64,000 nt of DNA from Pseudomonas simiae (GCF_900111895.1 NZ_FOKB01000003.1:310001-374000), one strand, 5' to 3'; counted from the stretch's first letter, positions 53,068 to 62,417 are shown. The notes: generated by a model from the letters alone, not told the origin. Numbers and translations: made by a program.

Positions 53068-54072
53068 TTAGTTCCAGCCAGCTCGATCCATCAACCGGAT
53101 CGCCTCGGCCTGGCGCTTGCCCGCCACTTCCACCGGCAAGGTGTCCGCCACGAACTTGCCCCAGCTCGCCACTTCCGCCGACGGCGCCACGGCCGGGTTG
53201 GCCGGGAACTCCTGGTTCACGTCGGCAAAGATCTTCTGCGCCTCAGGCGTGGTCATCCACTCCACCAGCGCCTTGGCGGCTTCCGGGTGCGGCGCGTGCT
53301 GGGTCAGACCGATGCCCGACAGGTTCACATGCACGCCACGGTCGCCCTGGTTCGGCCAGAACAGTTTTACCGCCAGGTCCGGCTTCTGCTTGTGCAGGCG
53401 GCCGTAGTAGTAGGTGTTGACGATGCCTACGTCGCACTGCCCGGCGTTGATCGCTTCCAGCACGGCGATGTCATCGGAGAACACGTCGGTGGACAGGTTG
53501 TTCACCCAGCCCTTGACGATTTCTTCGGTCTTGGCCGCACCGTGGGTTTCGATCAAGGTGGCGGTCAGCGACTGGTTGTAGACCTTTTTCGCCGTGCGCA
53601 GGCACAGACGGCCCTCCCACTGCTTGTCGGCCAAGGCTTCGTAGGTGGTGAGGTCGCCCGGTTTTACCCGGTCGGTGGAATAGGCGATGGTCCGCGCGCG
53701 CAGGCTCAAGCCGGTCCAGGTATGTTTTGAAGAGCGATATTGCAGGGGGATGTTCTTGTCGATCACCGGGGAGGTGAACGGTTGCAGAATGCCCATCTGC
53801 TCGGCCTGCCAGAGGTTGCCGGCGTCGACGGTAAGCAGCAGGTCGGCGGTGGCGTTTTCGCCCTCGGCCTTGATGCGCTGCATCAGCGGGGCTTCCTTGT
53901 CGGTGATGAACTTCACCTGCACGCCGGTTTTCTGGGTGTAGGCATCGAACACCGGCTTGATCAGTTCATCGATGCGCGAGGAGTAGACCACCACTTCGTC
54001 GGCGGCCTGCACGGTGGTGCTGCCGATCAAGGTGAGTGCCAGAGCAGTCAGGAGGCGCTTGGGTGCCAACAT
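53068..54072 (-). CDS. Iron(III) ABC transporter substrate-binding protein
   Basis: 334 residues with signal peptide ending STTVQAADE. FbpA/HitA-type ferric-binding fold: [19 protein letters not shown] at the mature start, [20 protein letters not shown] near residue 123, and the tandem tyrosines of [14 protein letters not shown] near 220, which ligate iron. C-terminal [14 protein letters not shown] is family-typical. It feeds the permease gene downstream. Confidence 0.93.
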   Translation of the reverse strand: MLAPKRLLTALALTLIGSTTVQAADEVVVYSSRIDELIKPVFDAYTQKTGVQVKFITDKEAPLMQRIKAEGENATADLLLTVDAGNLWQAEQMGILQPFTSPVIDKNIPLQYRSSKHTWTGLSLRARTIAYSTDRVKPGDLTTYEALADKQWEGRLCLRTAKKVYNQSLTATLIETHGAAKTEEIVKGWVNNLSTDVFSDDIAVLEAINAGQCDVGIVNTYYYGRLHKQKPDLAVKLFWPNQGDRGVHVNLSGIGLTQHAPHPEAAKALVEWMTTPEAQKIFADVNQEFPANPAVAPSAEVASWGKFVADTLPVEVAGKRQAEAIRLMDRAGWN

Positions 54073-54189
54073 GGGGGCAGTCTCTCATTTGCAAAAAGAG
54101 GGCAAATGATAAGGACTCACATTTGGTAGCGCTTGGTGGAGGCGTTACCAGATGTTGCATAGCCAGCATTTTGCGGTGGAGCTGATGGC

Positions 54190-54217
54190 CTCTTCGCGGG
54201 CAAGCCCGCTCCCACAG
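54190..54217. repeat. Single REP arm
   Basis: TCTTCGCGGGCAAGCCCGCT followed by CCCACAGG. No partner arm is seen within 100 bases. It lies just downstream of ubiI. Confidence 0.8.
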
Positions 54218-54233
54218 GGACCGGGCTTCAATG

Positions 54234-55457
54234 TCAGGGTTTGGCCAGGTCTGGGAGATCGCCGGTCAGGCCCAGCGCCTGGCGTACAAACACGGCCTTG
54301 GCTTCGGGCATCTGGTCGACCAGCTTCAACCCGGCATTACGCAACCAGCGCAGCGGTAGTTGGTCAGCCTGGAACAACCGCTCGAAACCTTCCATCGCCG
54401 CCATCAGCGCCAGATTGTGCGGCATGCGTCGGCGTTCGTAGCGGCTCAGCACCTTCACATCTGCCAGGCGCTCGCCGCGCTCGGTCGCCGACAGCAGCAC
54501 TTCGGCCAGTGTCGCGGCGTCAAGAAAGCCCAGGTTCACGCCCTGCCCTGCCAATGGGTGGATGACGTGGGCCGCGTCGCCGATCAATGCCAGGCCTTCG
54601 GCCACGTAGCGTTTGGCGTGACGCTGGCGCAACGGCACGCAGACGCGCGGGTCGGCGCTCAGCACCGTACCGAGACGGCCTTCAAAAGCCCGCTCCAGTT
54701 CGCGGCAGAAGCTTTCATCATCCAGCGCCATCAAGCGCTCGGACTCGGCCGGCGTCGTCGACCAGACGATCGAACACCAATCCTCCTGCCCGTCCCGCAC
54801 AAGCGGCAGGAACGCCAGCGGGCCGGTGTCGGTAAAGCGTTGCCACGCCGTGCGCTGGTGCGGCTCGCTGCTGCGCACGCTGGTGACGATGGCGTTATGC
54901 AGGTAGTCCCATTCGCGGGTCGCGGTGCCGGTCAGGCGGCGCACGGCGGAGTTGGCACCATCGGCAGCCACCACCAGCGGCGCGCGCAACGTGCGGCCGT
55001 CGGCCAGGGTCAGCAACCAGTCATCGCCGGAGCGGCGCATCTGTTCCAGGCGTGCATTGGCCAGCAGGCCCAGGTCGCAGTCATGCAGGCGGTCGAGCAA
55101 GGCATCCTGCACAACGCGGTTCTCGACGATGTGCCCGAGCACCTCGGCATGCACGCTGGCCGCCGAGAAGTGGATCTGCCCGGTGCCGCTGCCGTCCCAC
55201 ACCTGCATCTCGCCGTAAGGACTGGCGCGCCGAGACACGATGCCATCCCACACGCCCAGGCGCTCGAGGATGCGCTGGCTGGCGGCCGACAAGGCGCTCA
55301 CCCGTGGCTCGAAGGCCGCGTCACGGTCGAACGGCTTGACGCTCAGCGGGCTGCCGTCAAGCAGCAGCACCTGCAGGCCACTGCCCTGCAACGCCAGCGC
55401 CAGGGCGCTTCCGACCATTCCGGCCCCGACAATCAGCACATCTGCGCGCATGTCCAT
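54234..55457 (-). CDS. ubiI: Ubiquinone biosynthesis FAD-dependent hydroxylase (UbiI/VisC)
   Basis: 407 residues. Flavoprotein monooxygenase: dinucleotide motif VLIVGAGMVGSALALAL at residue 7-23, DG motif LVVAADGANSAVRR near 155 and the second FAD motif ALIGDAAHVIHPLAGQGVN near 288. It introduces the C5 hydroxyl of the quinone ring. It is the last gene of ygfB-pepP-ubiH-hotdog-ubiI, starting 3 bases after the hotdog gene. The UbiI versus other UbiH-like assignment rests on gene order and GDAAH form. Confidence 0.9.
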   Translation of the reverse strand: MDMRADVLIVGAGMVGSALALALQGSGLQVLLLDGSPLSVKPFDRDAAFEPRVSALSAASQRILERLGVWDGIVSRRASPYGEMQVWDGSGTGQIHFSAASVHAEVLGHIVENRVVQDALLDRLHDCDLGLLANARLEQMRRSGDDWLLTLADGRTLRAPLVVAADGANSAVRRLTGTATREWDYLHNAIVTSVRSSEPHQRTAWQRFTDTGPLAFLPLVRDGQEDWCSIVWSTTPAESERLMALDDESFCRELERAFEGRLGTVLSADPRVCVPLRQRHAKRYVAEGLALIGDAAHVIHPLAGQGVNLGFLDAATLAEVLLSATERGERLADVKVLSRYERRRMPHNLALMAAMEGFERLFQADQLPLRWLRNAGLKLVDQMPEAKAVFVRQALGLTGDLPDLAKP

Positions 55458-55460
55458 GCT

Positions 55461-55946
55461 TTAAGCCTGTCTCACTGGCGGCTTGCGCCGCACGTAAAGG
55501 GTTTTGTCGACCCGCGCCACCAGGGTGCCGGAGCCGTCATGAATCTGCACCTTGAGGTGGGGCAGGTACTTCTCGCCACCTTCGGTGTGTCGACGAATCT
55601 CGTCCAGCAAGGCTTCGTCGATGGAAAATTCGGCATACACCGGGCCTTTGCCCGGCGAGACAAAGTCGATGCTCGCGGCCTTGTCCCACACGATGTAGTC
55701 GCGGCCCAGGTTCTCCATCAGCATCAGCATGTAGAACGGATCAACCATCGAATACAGGCTGCCGCCGAATTGCGTGCCGACATAGTTGCGGTTGTACCAG
55801 CCCAGGCCCATGCGCACTTTAACCTGACGAAAATCGGCGCTCATATGCCGCACGCTGACCCCCGCGCCCAGGTACGGTGGATACAGGGTCATGATCCAAC
55901 GCAACAACCGCGCCTTGCCGAGGCGTTCGATCAACCACTTACGCAT
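55461..55946 (-). CDS. DUF4442 hotdog-fold (YiiD-like) protein
   Basis: 161 residues from ATG 55946 ([17 protein letters not shown]); it overlaps the ubiH stop by 8 bases. Motifs [20 protein letters not shown] near residue 52 and [22 protein letters not shown] near 85 mark the DUF4442 hotdog fold, related to acyl-CoA thioesterases. Because it is embedded between ubiH and ubiI, a link to acyl or prenyl-quinone metabolism is possible but untested. The long upstream frame to 56306 is ubiH antisense-frame shadow. Confidence 0.88.
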   Translation of the reverse strand: MRKWLIERLGKARLLRWIMTLYPPYLGAGVSVRHMSADFRQVKVRMGLGWYNRNYVGTQFGGSLYSMVDPFYMLMLMENLGRDYIVWDKAASIDFVSPGKGPVYAEFSIDEALLDEIRRHTEGGEKYLPHLKVQIHDGSGTLVARVDKTLYVRRKPPVRQA

Positions 55947-57126
55947 CGGGGCGCGTGCCCAGGCCCATGGCCTGACGGGCGAACCAGCGCTTGGCCGGCG
56001 GCAACAGATCCAGGCCCAGCAGGCCCATGTTGCGACCCAGCGCGACCAACGGCTGGGCGCTGCCGAACAGGCGCGTGACCTGGTCGGAGAAGCCCACGGT
56101 GAGTTTCTGGTCGAGGCGCTGTCGGTCCCGATAGCCCTGCAAGGTGGCCAGGTCACCCGGCACTTGCGGCCCGGCCAGCAAAGCATCGGCCAACGCATTC
56201 GCATCACGCAGGGACAGGTTGAAGCCCTGTCCGGCAATCGGGTGCAGGCTGTGGGCGGCATTGCCAAGGACCGCCAGGTGCGAGCGCACTTGTTCCTCGG
56301 CTTCAACCAACGTCAGCGGGTACAGATGACGAGCGCCCACTTGCTTCAGCGTGCCCAGGCGGTAGCCGAACACGCCCTGCAATTCACTCAGGAAGCTGCG
56401 TTCGTCGAGATTGGCCAGGCGTTGCGCGTCCATGCCGATGCGGGTCCACACCAGCGCGCAGCGGTTGTCCGGCAGTGGTAGCAAGGCCATCGGGCCTTCA
56501 TCGGTGAAACGCTCGAACGCTTCGCCGTTATGGGATTCGCTGGGGGTGATGTTGGCGATCAGCGCGCTCTGGTTGTACGGGCGGGTTTTCACGCCAATAC
56601 CCAATTGCTCGCGCAGGCCGGAGCGGCCACCGTCAGCCAGTACGGCGAGGTCGCATTCCAGGACGGTTTCATCGTTGAGCGTCAGGCGGTAGCCATCGGG
56701 CAGCGGCTCCATGCGCGTGACTTCCGCCGGACAACGCCAGCTGACCACGTCTTTATCCAGGCCTTGCCACAGGCATTGGCCCAGCCAAGCGTTTTCCACC
56801 ACATAACCGAGCGCCGGCACGCCCTCTTCCATGGCAGACAGCCGCGCGGTAGAGAAGCGTCCACGGTCGGACACGTGGATCTGTTTGATCGGCTCGGCGC
56901 GACGGGCAATGTCCTGCCACAGGCCCAGGCGCTGATAGATCTGCCGCGCGCCGTAGGACAAGGCGGAAGAGCGCGCATCGTAGCTTGGCTGGTAGTGGTC
57001 GCCCGGCGCGAAGGGTTCGATCAGCACGATCTTCCAGCCCCGCGCCTTGGCCCCGGCCTGCAACGCCAACGCCAGGCTGGCGCCTACCAGGCCGCCGCCG
57101 ATGATTGCCAGATTGACCCGGCTCAT
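55939..57126 (-). CDS. ubiH: 2-octaprenyl-6-methoxyphenol hydroxylase
   Basis: 395 residues. FAD monooxygenase with [20 protein letters not shown] at the N-terminus, the DG motif [19 protein letters not shown] near residue 160 and [19 protein letters not shown] near 280; the GNAA form (not GDAA) is typical of UbiH. It hydroxylates the ubiquinone precursor ring at C6. Its ATG overlaps the pepP stop (ATGA, 57123-57126). Confidence 0.93.
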   Translation of the reverse strand: MSRVNLAIIGGGLVGASLALALQAGAKARGWKIVLIEPFAPGDHYQPSYDARSSALSYGARQIYQRLGLWQDIARRAEPIKQIHVSDRGRFSTARLSAMEEGVPALGYVVENAWLGQCLWQGLDKDVVSWRCPAEVTRMEPLPDGYRLTLNDETVLECDLAVLADGGRSGLREQLGIGVKTRPYNQSALIANITPSESHNGEAFERFTDEGPMALLPLPDNRCALVWTRIGMDAQRLANLDERSFLSELQGVFGYRLGTLKQVGARHLYPLTLVEAEEQVRSHLAVLGNAAHSLHPIAGQGFNLSLRDANALADALLAGPQVPGDLATLQGYRDRQRLDQKLTVGFSDQVTRLFGSAQPLVALGRNMGLLGLDLLPPAKRWFARQAMGLGTRPDA

Positions 57127-58445
57127 CGGGCAGCCGCCATCAGCGCTTCGATGTCGGCCACGGTTTTGGGCACACCGCCGGTCAGGATTTCACAGCCTTG
57201 CTTGGTCACTACCACGTCGTCCTCGATGCGTACGCCAATGCCACGCCATTTCTTTGCCACAGTCTGGTTGTCCGGCGAAATATAGATGCCCGGCTCCACG
57301 GTCAACGCCATGCCGACTTCCAGCACCCGCCATTCACCGCCCACTTTGTACTCGCCCACGTCATGCACATCCATGCCCAGCCAGTGGCCGGCGCGGTGCA
57401 TGTAGAAGGCTTTATACGCTTCGTTGGCGATCAGCTCGTCAACGTCACCTTGCAACAATCCCAGCTTCACCAGCCCGGCGGTGATGACCTGCACCGTCGC
57501 CTCGTGGGCCTGGTTCCAATGCTTGTCCGGAGCGATCTCGGCAAACGCGGCTTCCTGGGAAGCCAGTACTATTTCGTAGATCGCCTTCTGTTCCGGCGAA
57601 AACTTGCCATTGACCGGCCAGGTGCGGGTGATGTCACTGGCGTAGCAGTCGATCTCACAACCGGCGTCGATCAGCACCAGGTCGCCGTCCTTGAGCACCG
57701 CGTCATTCTGCTGGTAATGCAGGATGCAGCTGTTGCGCCCGGCGGCGACGATGGAGCCATAGGCTGGCATCTTCGCGCCGCCTTTGCGAAATTCATAATC
57801 CAGCTCGGCTTCCAGGCTGAACTCATGCAAGCCGGCCCGGCTGGCCTGCATCGCCTTCACGTGGGCCGCGCAGGAGATTCGCGCGGCCTCGCGCATCACC
57901 TTCACTTCTGCCGCCGATTTATACAGGCGCATGTCGTGGAGCAGATGATCCAGGGCAACGAATTCGTTCGGCGGTTGGGCGCCCAGATGGGCTTTGGAGC
58001 GGATCACATTGATCCAGTCCATCAGGTGCCGATCGAACTCGGCGTTGCTGCCCATGGCCGAATACACCCGGTCGCGGCCTTCGATAAGGCCGGGCAGGAT
58101 GTCGTCGATATCGGTGATGGGGAACGCGTCGTCCGCGCCAAAGTCACGGATCGCGCCTTCGGTGCCGGCGCGCAGGCCGTCCCACAGTTCGCGTTCGGCA
58201 TTGCGCTCACGGCAGAACAGCACGTACTCGCCGTGCTGGCGACCCGGCATCAGCACGATCACCGCTTCCGGCTCGGGGAAGCCACTCAGGTACTGGAAGT
58301 CACTGTCCTGGCGGTACACGTGCTCGACATCACGGTTGCGGATCGCCACGGCAGCGGCCGGCAGGATCGCGATGCTGTTGGGTTCCATCTGCGCCATGAG
58401 CGCCTTGCGGCGTCGGGTGTATTCCGCTCGGGGGATATGGATCAT
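57123..58445 (-). CDS. pepP: Xaa-Pro aminopeptidase
   Basis: 440 residues from ATG 58445 (MIHIPRAEYTRRRKALM). It removes N-terminal residues preceding proline. The C-terminal pita-bread fold holds two metals: ligands D and D in LIDAGCEIDCYASDITRTW, H in MHRAGHWLGMDVHDVGEY, E in LTVEPGIYI and E in GIGVRIEDDVVVT. The linkage to ubiH and ygfB is conserved in gamma-proteobacteria. It starts 19 bases after the ygfB stop. Confidence 0.95.
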   Translation of the reverse strand: MIHIPRAEYTRRRKALMAQMEPNSIAILPAAAVAIRNRDVEHVYRQDSDFQYLSGFPEPEAVIVLMPGRQHGEYVLFCRERNAERELWDGLRAGTEGAIRDFGADDAFPITDIDDILPGLIEGRDRVYSAMGSNAEFDRHLMDWINVIRSKAHLGAQPPNEFVALDHLLHDMRLYKSAAEVKVMREAARISCAAHVKAMQASRAGLHEFSLEAELDYEFRKGGAKMPAYGSIVAAGRNSCILHYQQNDAVLKDGDLVLIDAGCEIDCYASDITRTWPVNGKFSPEQKAIYEIVLASQEAAFAEIAPDKHWNQAHEATVQVITAGLVKLGLLQGDVDELIANEAYKAFYMHRAGHWLGMDVHDVGEYKVGGEWRVLEVGMALTVEPGIYISPDNQTVAKKWRGIGVRIEDDVVVTKQGCEILTGGVPKTVADIEALMAAAR

Positions 58446-58464
58446 GGGCAGATGGGCTTCCTTT

Positions 58465-59022
58465 TTAGTGCAGCGACGGCTTGGGTGCAGCAGGCTCAGC
58501 GGACTTCTTGGTCTCGGTGAACAGCAGCAACGGCGCGACGCGCAGGTATTCCATGACTTCCATGTAGTCGCCTTCACCGTCTTCGGATTCTTCCAGGGCA
58601 TCTTGCACCTGGGAGATGGCGGCCAGGTCCTGCAACACTTCCTTGGCGTCGGTGCTCAGTTCCAGGCCGCCGGCGTTGACGCCGAAACCGTGGAGGAAGC
58701 CTTGGCACCATTGGCCCAGGGCGGCGGCGCGCTCGGCGAGCGGCGCGTCGTCGGTCGGCAGCAGCAGGACCACGGTGACGTCATCACCGGTCAGCTCGCC
58801 CTTGACCATCTCTTGCAGGCCGATCAGCGCGTTGCGCACGTTGTCGGTCGGTTCGGTTTCCAGCAGCTCGGCCACGTCTGCCAGCCAGTTGTCGGCATCA
58901 AAGCCAACGCCGGTGCAACTGCGGCCCAGCAACACGCCGTGCAGTTCGGCAGGCGAGCATGGGTGGCCGCTGGTGCTCAGCAGTTTGGAAAAAGCGTCGT
59001 ACGGGGAGTTCTGAATAGGCAT
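58465..59022 (-). CDS. ygfB: UPF0149/YecA family protein
   Basis: 185 residues, first gene of the pepP-ubiH operon. Family signature: [18 protein letters not shown] near residue 23, [18 protein letters not shown] near 102, and the acidic [22 protein letters not shown] in parts near 145. The conserved Cys/His/Gly pattern is structural; biochemical role not established. It is divergent from the zapB-like gene across 138 bases. Confidence 0.92.
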   Translation of the reverse strand: MPIQNSPYDAFSKLLSTSGHPCSPAELHGVLLGRSCTGVGFDADNWLADVAELLETEPTDNVRNALIGLQEMVKGELTGDDVTVVLLLPTDDAPLAERAAALGQWCQGFLHGFGVNAGGLELSTDAKEVLQDLAAISQVQDALEESEDGEGDYMEVMEYLRVAPLLLFTETKKSAEPAAPKPSLH

Positions 59023-59160
59023 GGTGAGCTAGGCGCCAGACGGCGCAATGTCTAGAATGGAGCGCTGTATCCTAGCACCGGCAGACGTACCAAGACTATC
59101 AAGGGCGTCAGATCGTTTATCCTGCAGTTGCCATTCATCAGACAAATCCAGTGGAACCCA

Positions 59161-59370
59161 ATGGAAGACACCGACCTGCAAGCGCTGATGGCCAGACTCG
59201 AATTGCTAATTACTCGGGTCGAGCAACTTAAGAGTCAAAACGGACTCCTATTAGCTCAGGAAAAGACCTGGCGCGAGGAACGCGCTCACCTCATTGAAAA
59301 AAACGAAATCGCCCGGCGTAAGGTCGAATCGATGATTTCGCGCCTGAAGGCCCTGGAGCAAGACTCATGA
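59161..59370 (+). CDS. ZapB-like coiled-coil protein (TIGR02449 type)
   Basis: 69 residues from ATG 59161 (MEDTDLQALMARLELL); the earlier ATG at 59128 adds an unlikely tail. The whole protein is one coiled coil with heptad Leu/Ile and many Glu/Lys/Gln. Its stop overlaps the zapA start (ATGA, 59367-59370). By analogy with ZapB and its neighbour ZapA it probably supports the division ring; inference from position and shape. Confidence 0.9.
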   Translation: MEDTDLQALMARLELLITRVEQLKSQNGLLLAQEKTWREERAHLIEKNEIARRKVESMISRLKALEQDS

Positions 59371-59684
59371 GTTCAAGCAATAGCGTCACCGTGCAGATCC
59401 TCGACAAAGAGTATTCGATCATTTGCCCCCAGGAGGAGCGCAGCAACCTGGTGAGCGCCGCCCGCTACCTGGATGGCAAGATGCGTGAGATCCGCAGCAG
59501 CGGCAAAGTCATCGGCGCCGACCGCATCGCCGTGATGGCCGCCCTGAATATCACCCACGATTTACTGCATAAGCAGGAACGCCCTGACGTGCAGGCCAGC
59601 GGCTCGACGCGTGAGCAGGTGCGTGACCTGCTGGAGCGTGTCGATCTGGTGCTTTCCAGCGATTCAGACGCACCCAAGGGCTGA
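59367..59684 (+). CDS. zapA: Cell division protein ZapA
   Basis: 105 residues. FtsZ-ring cross-linking protein. N-terminal domain VTVQILDKEYSIICPQEER and SAARYLDGKMREIR, then helix VMAALNITHDLLHKQ and a C-terminal coiled coil. Length is standard. It is directly followed by the 6S RNA promoter and gene. Confidence 0.95.
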   Translation: MSSSNSVTVQILDKEYSIICPQEERSNLVSAARYLDGKMREIRSSGKVIGADRIAVMAALNITHDLLHKQERPDVQASGSTREQVRDLLERVDLVLSSDSDAPKG

Positions 59685-59715
59685 TTGCGGCGACTGTTTA
59701 AGGTATACTCGCCCC

Positions 59716-59895
59716 ACTCCCTGGCGTGTTTGCCAGTCGGCGATGTCCCTGAGCCGATTCGCACTACCCTGGAAGTTGCACGTTGGGCTGGTGTGCATGT
59801 CCGCTAGACGGAAAGCCTTAAAGCCTACTGCATCTTCCACCTTGAACTTTCGGGTTCAAGGGCTAAGTCGACAGCGGCTCTGTCGGGGAGCCTGA
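59716..59895 (+). ncRNA. ssrS: 6S RNA
   Basis: The stretch between zapA and the 5-FCL gene folds as 6S RNA and matches the Pseudomonas sequence as I recall it: TGTTTGCCAGTCGGCGATGT near the 5' end, a central region, GAACTTTCGGGTTCAAGGGC near 59845, and GACAGCGGCTCTGTCGGGG near the 3' end. The -10 TATACT is at 59704-59709; the exact ends are approximate. 6S RNA binds sigma70-RNA polymerase and represses transcription in stationary phase. The zapA-ssrS-ygfA order is the classical one. Confidence 0.92.
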
Positions 59896-59907
59896 ATTCC
59901 CAAACTC

Positions 59908-59936
59908 AATGCCAGTCCTCGGACTGGCATTGTTTT
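59908..59936 (+). terminator. Terminator-like hairpin between ssrS and 5-FCL
   Basis: AATGCCAGTC, loop CTCG, GACTGGCATT, then GTTTT. It ends 13 bases before the 5-FCL ATG, so it may control read-through from ssrS into that gene. Confidence 0.85.
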
Positions 59937-59949
59937 ATGAGCCGAAACC

Positions 59950-60579
59950 ATGACCGAACCTGCGCCGCTTTCCCGTCCGCAACTTCGACGCATGTTGCGC
60001 AAAGCCCGCCGCGCCCTCACGCCGAGCGAGCAGCGCAAGGCCGCCCACGGCCTGTATCGGCAACTGGCACAGCACCCGCTGTTTCGTCGGGCCAAACATA
60101 TTTCCTTGTATCTACCGACGGACGGTGAAATCGATCCGCGCCTGCTGTTGCGCGCGGCCCAGCGCCGGGGCAAGGCCACCTACCTGCCGGTGCTCAGCGC
60201 CTGGCCACGGACCAAGATGGTGTTCCAGCGCGTAAGGCCCGGGGAAAAGCTGCTGCCCAATCGCTTTCGTATCCTGGAACCACGGGTGAATATCAGCCGC
60301 CAACGCAAGGTCTGGGCGCTGGACCTGGTGCTGCTGCCGTTGGTGGGTTTCGATGATGCAGGAGGACGCCTGGGCATGGGCGGCGGGTTCTACGATCGCA
60401 GCCTGGCCTACCTGGCGCGCCGTCAGAGCTGGCGCAAGCCGACGCTGCTGGGCCTGGCCCACGAATGTCAGAAGGTCGATCGATTGGCACAGGCAAGCTG
60501 GGATGTGCCGCTGGCGGGCACCGTCACCGATAAGCGTTGGTATATTGCGAAGACGCCACTGGAGTCAGCGGCGCCTTAG
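59950..60579 (+). CDS. ygfA: 5-formyltetrahydrofolate cyclo-ligase
   Basis: 209 residues. Converts 5-formyl-THF to 5,10-methenyl-THF using ATP. Motifs: LRRMLRKARRALTP at the N-terminus, ISLYLPTDGEIDPRLLL near residue 50, LVLLPLVGFDDAGGRLGMGGGFYDR in pieces near 125-148 (nucleotide and folate site). It lies directly behind ssrS, as in E. coli, and is probably transcribed with the 6S precursor. Confidence 0.94.
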   Translation: MTEPAPLSRPQLRRMLRKARRALTPSEQRKAAHGLYRQLAQHPLFRRAKHISLYLPTDGEIDPRLLLRAAQRRGKATYLPVLSAWPRTKMVFQRVRPGEKLLPNRFRILEPRVNISRQRKVWALDLVLLPLVGFDDAGGRLGMGGGFYDRSLAYLARRQSWRKPTLLGLAHECQKVDRLAQASWDVPLAGTVTDKRWYIAKTPLESAAP

Positions 60580-60587
60580 AAGAGGGG

Positions 60588-60737
60588 TCAGCGTTTGAAC
60601 GGTTGCGGCTGCTGCTGAGCCAGTTCAACGGGTGCATCGGTCTTGTTCGACCATAAGCTTTGGGCATACCCGGTGGTCACGACGCCCAGACCAAACAAAA
60701 TCACCAAAATCCATAGTAAATCCGGTTTACGTTGCAT
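60588..60737 (-). CDS. Small (49-aa) single-span membrane protein
   Basis: Reverse strand ATG at 60737 reads MQRKPDLLWILVILFGLGVV, then TTGYAQSLWSNKTDAPVELA and ends QQQPQPFKR. It has one hydrophobic helix (about 7-23), a basic N-tail and a Gln/Pro-rich C-tail, so it is probably anchored with the tail outside the cytoplasm. A purine-rich AGGGGGG ribosome site lies about 10 bases upstream. It fills the gap between the 5-FCL and EVE genes. No function known; not matched to a named gene. Confidence 0.75.
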   Translation of the reverse strand: MQRKPDLLWILVILFGLGVVTTGYAQSLWSNKTDAPVELAQQQPQPFKR

Positions 60738-60932
60738 CGATTGCCCCCCTGCAGGCACCTCGTACACGATGACAACAACGTTCCAAAGTAGTCCGTTGCA
60801 GCTGCGTCAAGCTTTAAAAGCCGGCATTCTGCGGTAACGTGAACCAACACGCAAACCTTGACGCCAACCGACTGTCGGTTTGTCATCAAATTGCCTGACA
60901 ACTTGCCCACTGCTTTTTTCAGGAGCCCAAAA

Positions 60933-61382
60933 ATGGCCTATTGGCTGATGAAATCCGAGCCCGACGAACTCTCTATCAAAGGCCTGGAAAAGCTCGGCGA
61001 AGCCCGCTGGGACGGGGTGCGCAATTACCAGGCGCGCAACTTCCTGCGTGCCATGGCGGTGGGTGACCTGTTTTTCTTCTACCACTCCAGCTGCCCGGAG
61101 CCAGGCATTGCCGGCATCGGTAAAATCGTTGAAGCGGCCTACCCGGACCCGACCGCGCTGGAGCCCGAAAGCCACTACTTCGACGCCAAAGCCACCCCGG
61201 AAAAAAATCCGTGGAGCGCGATCACCGTCGCCCATGTCCAGACTTTTCCCAACGTGTTGGGCCTTGGTTACCTGAAGCAGCAAACCGCCCTGGCCGAACT
61301 GCCCCTGGTACAAAAAGGCAGCCGGTTATCGGTGATGGCCGTCACGCCCGAGCAATGGGCTGCCGTGATCAATTTGCTTTAA
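60933..61382 (+). CDS. EVE domain protein
   Basis: 149 residues from ATG 60933 (MAYWLMKSEPDELSIKGLE). EVE fold: YWLMKSEP, WDGVRNYQARNFLRAM and GDLFFFYHSSCPEPGIAGIG are diagnostic of the PUA-related domain that recognises modified bases. The extension to 60858 lacks a ribosome site, while CAGGAG precedes 60933. Function in Pseudomonas unknown; restriction, RNA modification or housekeeping roles have been proposed for the family. Confidence 0.93.
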   Translation: MAYWLMKSEPDELSIKGLEKLGEARWDGVRNYQARNFLRAMAVGDLFFFYHSSCPEPGIAGIGKIVEAAYPDPTALEPESHYFDAKATPEKNPWSAITVAHVQTFPNVLGLGYLKQQTALAELPLVQKGSRLSVMAVTPEQWAAVINLL

Positions 61383-61451
61383 CTGATCGGTATCAAGGCC
61401 CCGCCGGGGCAAACCGTTCAAACTAGGACGCTAATGCCGCAGGAAGCAGCC

Positions 61452-62417
61452 ATGTCGACGAATCACCACACCTCCCGTCTTTTCGCCATCGCCCTCATCG
61501 GCCTGTTGTTGGGTGCCGGTGGCTTCGGCTACTGGCGCTCCACCCAGGACCGCCTGCCCGAGGGCCTGAGCATGGGCAATGGCCGCCTGGAATCCACCGA
61601 AGTGCAGATTGCCGCCAAGATCCCCGGGCGCCTCGCCGAAGTGCGGGTGGACGAAGGCGACAAGGTGCTCAAGGGCCAGCTACTTGCACGCATGGACACC
61701 CGCACGCTGGAAGCCCAACGCGCACAGGCCGAAGCCGAAGTACTGCGCGCCAAGGAAAACTTCGCCGCTGCCGAAGCCAATGTGCAACTGCGACAAAGCG
61801 AACAACTGCTGGCGAACCAGGAACTCAGGCGCACCCAAGAGTTGTACAAGCGCGGCTTCGCCAGCAGCCAACTGATCGACCAGCAGCAAGCGCGTCAGAA
61901 CACCGGCAATGCGGCGGTGGTTGCCGCACAAGCCCAGGTAGCCTCGGTGAAAGCCGCCATCGGCGCAGCCCAAGCCCAGGTGGCCCAACTCACCAGCGAG
62001 ATCGATGACAGCAGCCTGCGCGCGCCCATCGACGGGATTATCCAATTGCGTCTGGCCGAGCCTGGCGAAGTGCTGGGCGCGGGAGGACGCGTACTGTTGC
62101 TGATCGATCCCAACGATCAATACATGAACCTCTACCTGCCCGCCTCCGTCACCGGCCGCCTCACCGTTGGCAGCGACGCACGCATCCTGCTCGATGCCCT
62201 GCCCGACCAACCACTGCCGGCCAAGATCAGCTTTGTAGCCGCCAAATCGCAGTTCACGCCCAAAGAAGTGGAAACCCGCGACGAACGCCAGAAACTGGTG
62301 TTTCGCGTCAAACTGCGCCTGACCCAACCCAGCGCCGTGCCGCAAGCCAAACCCGGCATGCCCGGCGCAGGCTACGTGCGCACGGCTGACATCGACTGGC
62401 CGGCCAACCTGCGATGA
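61452..62417 (+). CDS. HlyD-family membrane fusion protein
   Basis: 321 residues from ATG 61452 (MSTNHHTSRLFAIALIG), after GGAAG. One N-terminal transmembrane anchor (about 10-28) is followed by the biotinyl-lipoyl half-motifs (KIPGRLAEVRVDEGDKVLKG; LRAPIDGIIQLRLAEPGEVL). A long Ala/Gln-rich coiled-coil hairpin lies between them, then the beta-barrel domain. It overlaps the next ABC gene as ATGA (62414-62417), giving an efflux operon of the YhiI-YhiH type. Confidence 0.94.
   Translation: MSTNHHTSRLFAIALIGLLLGAGGFGYWRSTQDRLPEGLSMGNGRLESTEVQIAAKIPGRLAEVRVDEGDKVLKGQLLARMDTRTLEAQRAQAEAEVLRAKENFAAAEANVQLRQSEQLLANQELRRTQELYKRGFASSQLIDQQQARQNTGNAAVVAAQAQVASVKAAIGAAQAQVAQLTSEIDDSSLRAPIDGIIQLRLAEPGEVLGAGGRVLLLIDPNDQYMNLYLPASVTGRLTVGSDARILLDALPDQPLPAKISFVAAKSQFTPKEVETRDERQKLVFRVKLRLTQPSAVPQAKPGMPGAGYVRTADIDWPANLR

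Noticed and set aside
51297..53420. 707-codon forward frame
   Set aside because: Antisense to the iron permease and crosses a REPIN; no plausible start or domain.
55461..56306. 281-codon reverse frame as one protein
   Set aside because: Only the last 161 codons have hotdog motifs and a start at 55946; the earlier part lies in a second frame over ubiH.
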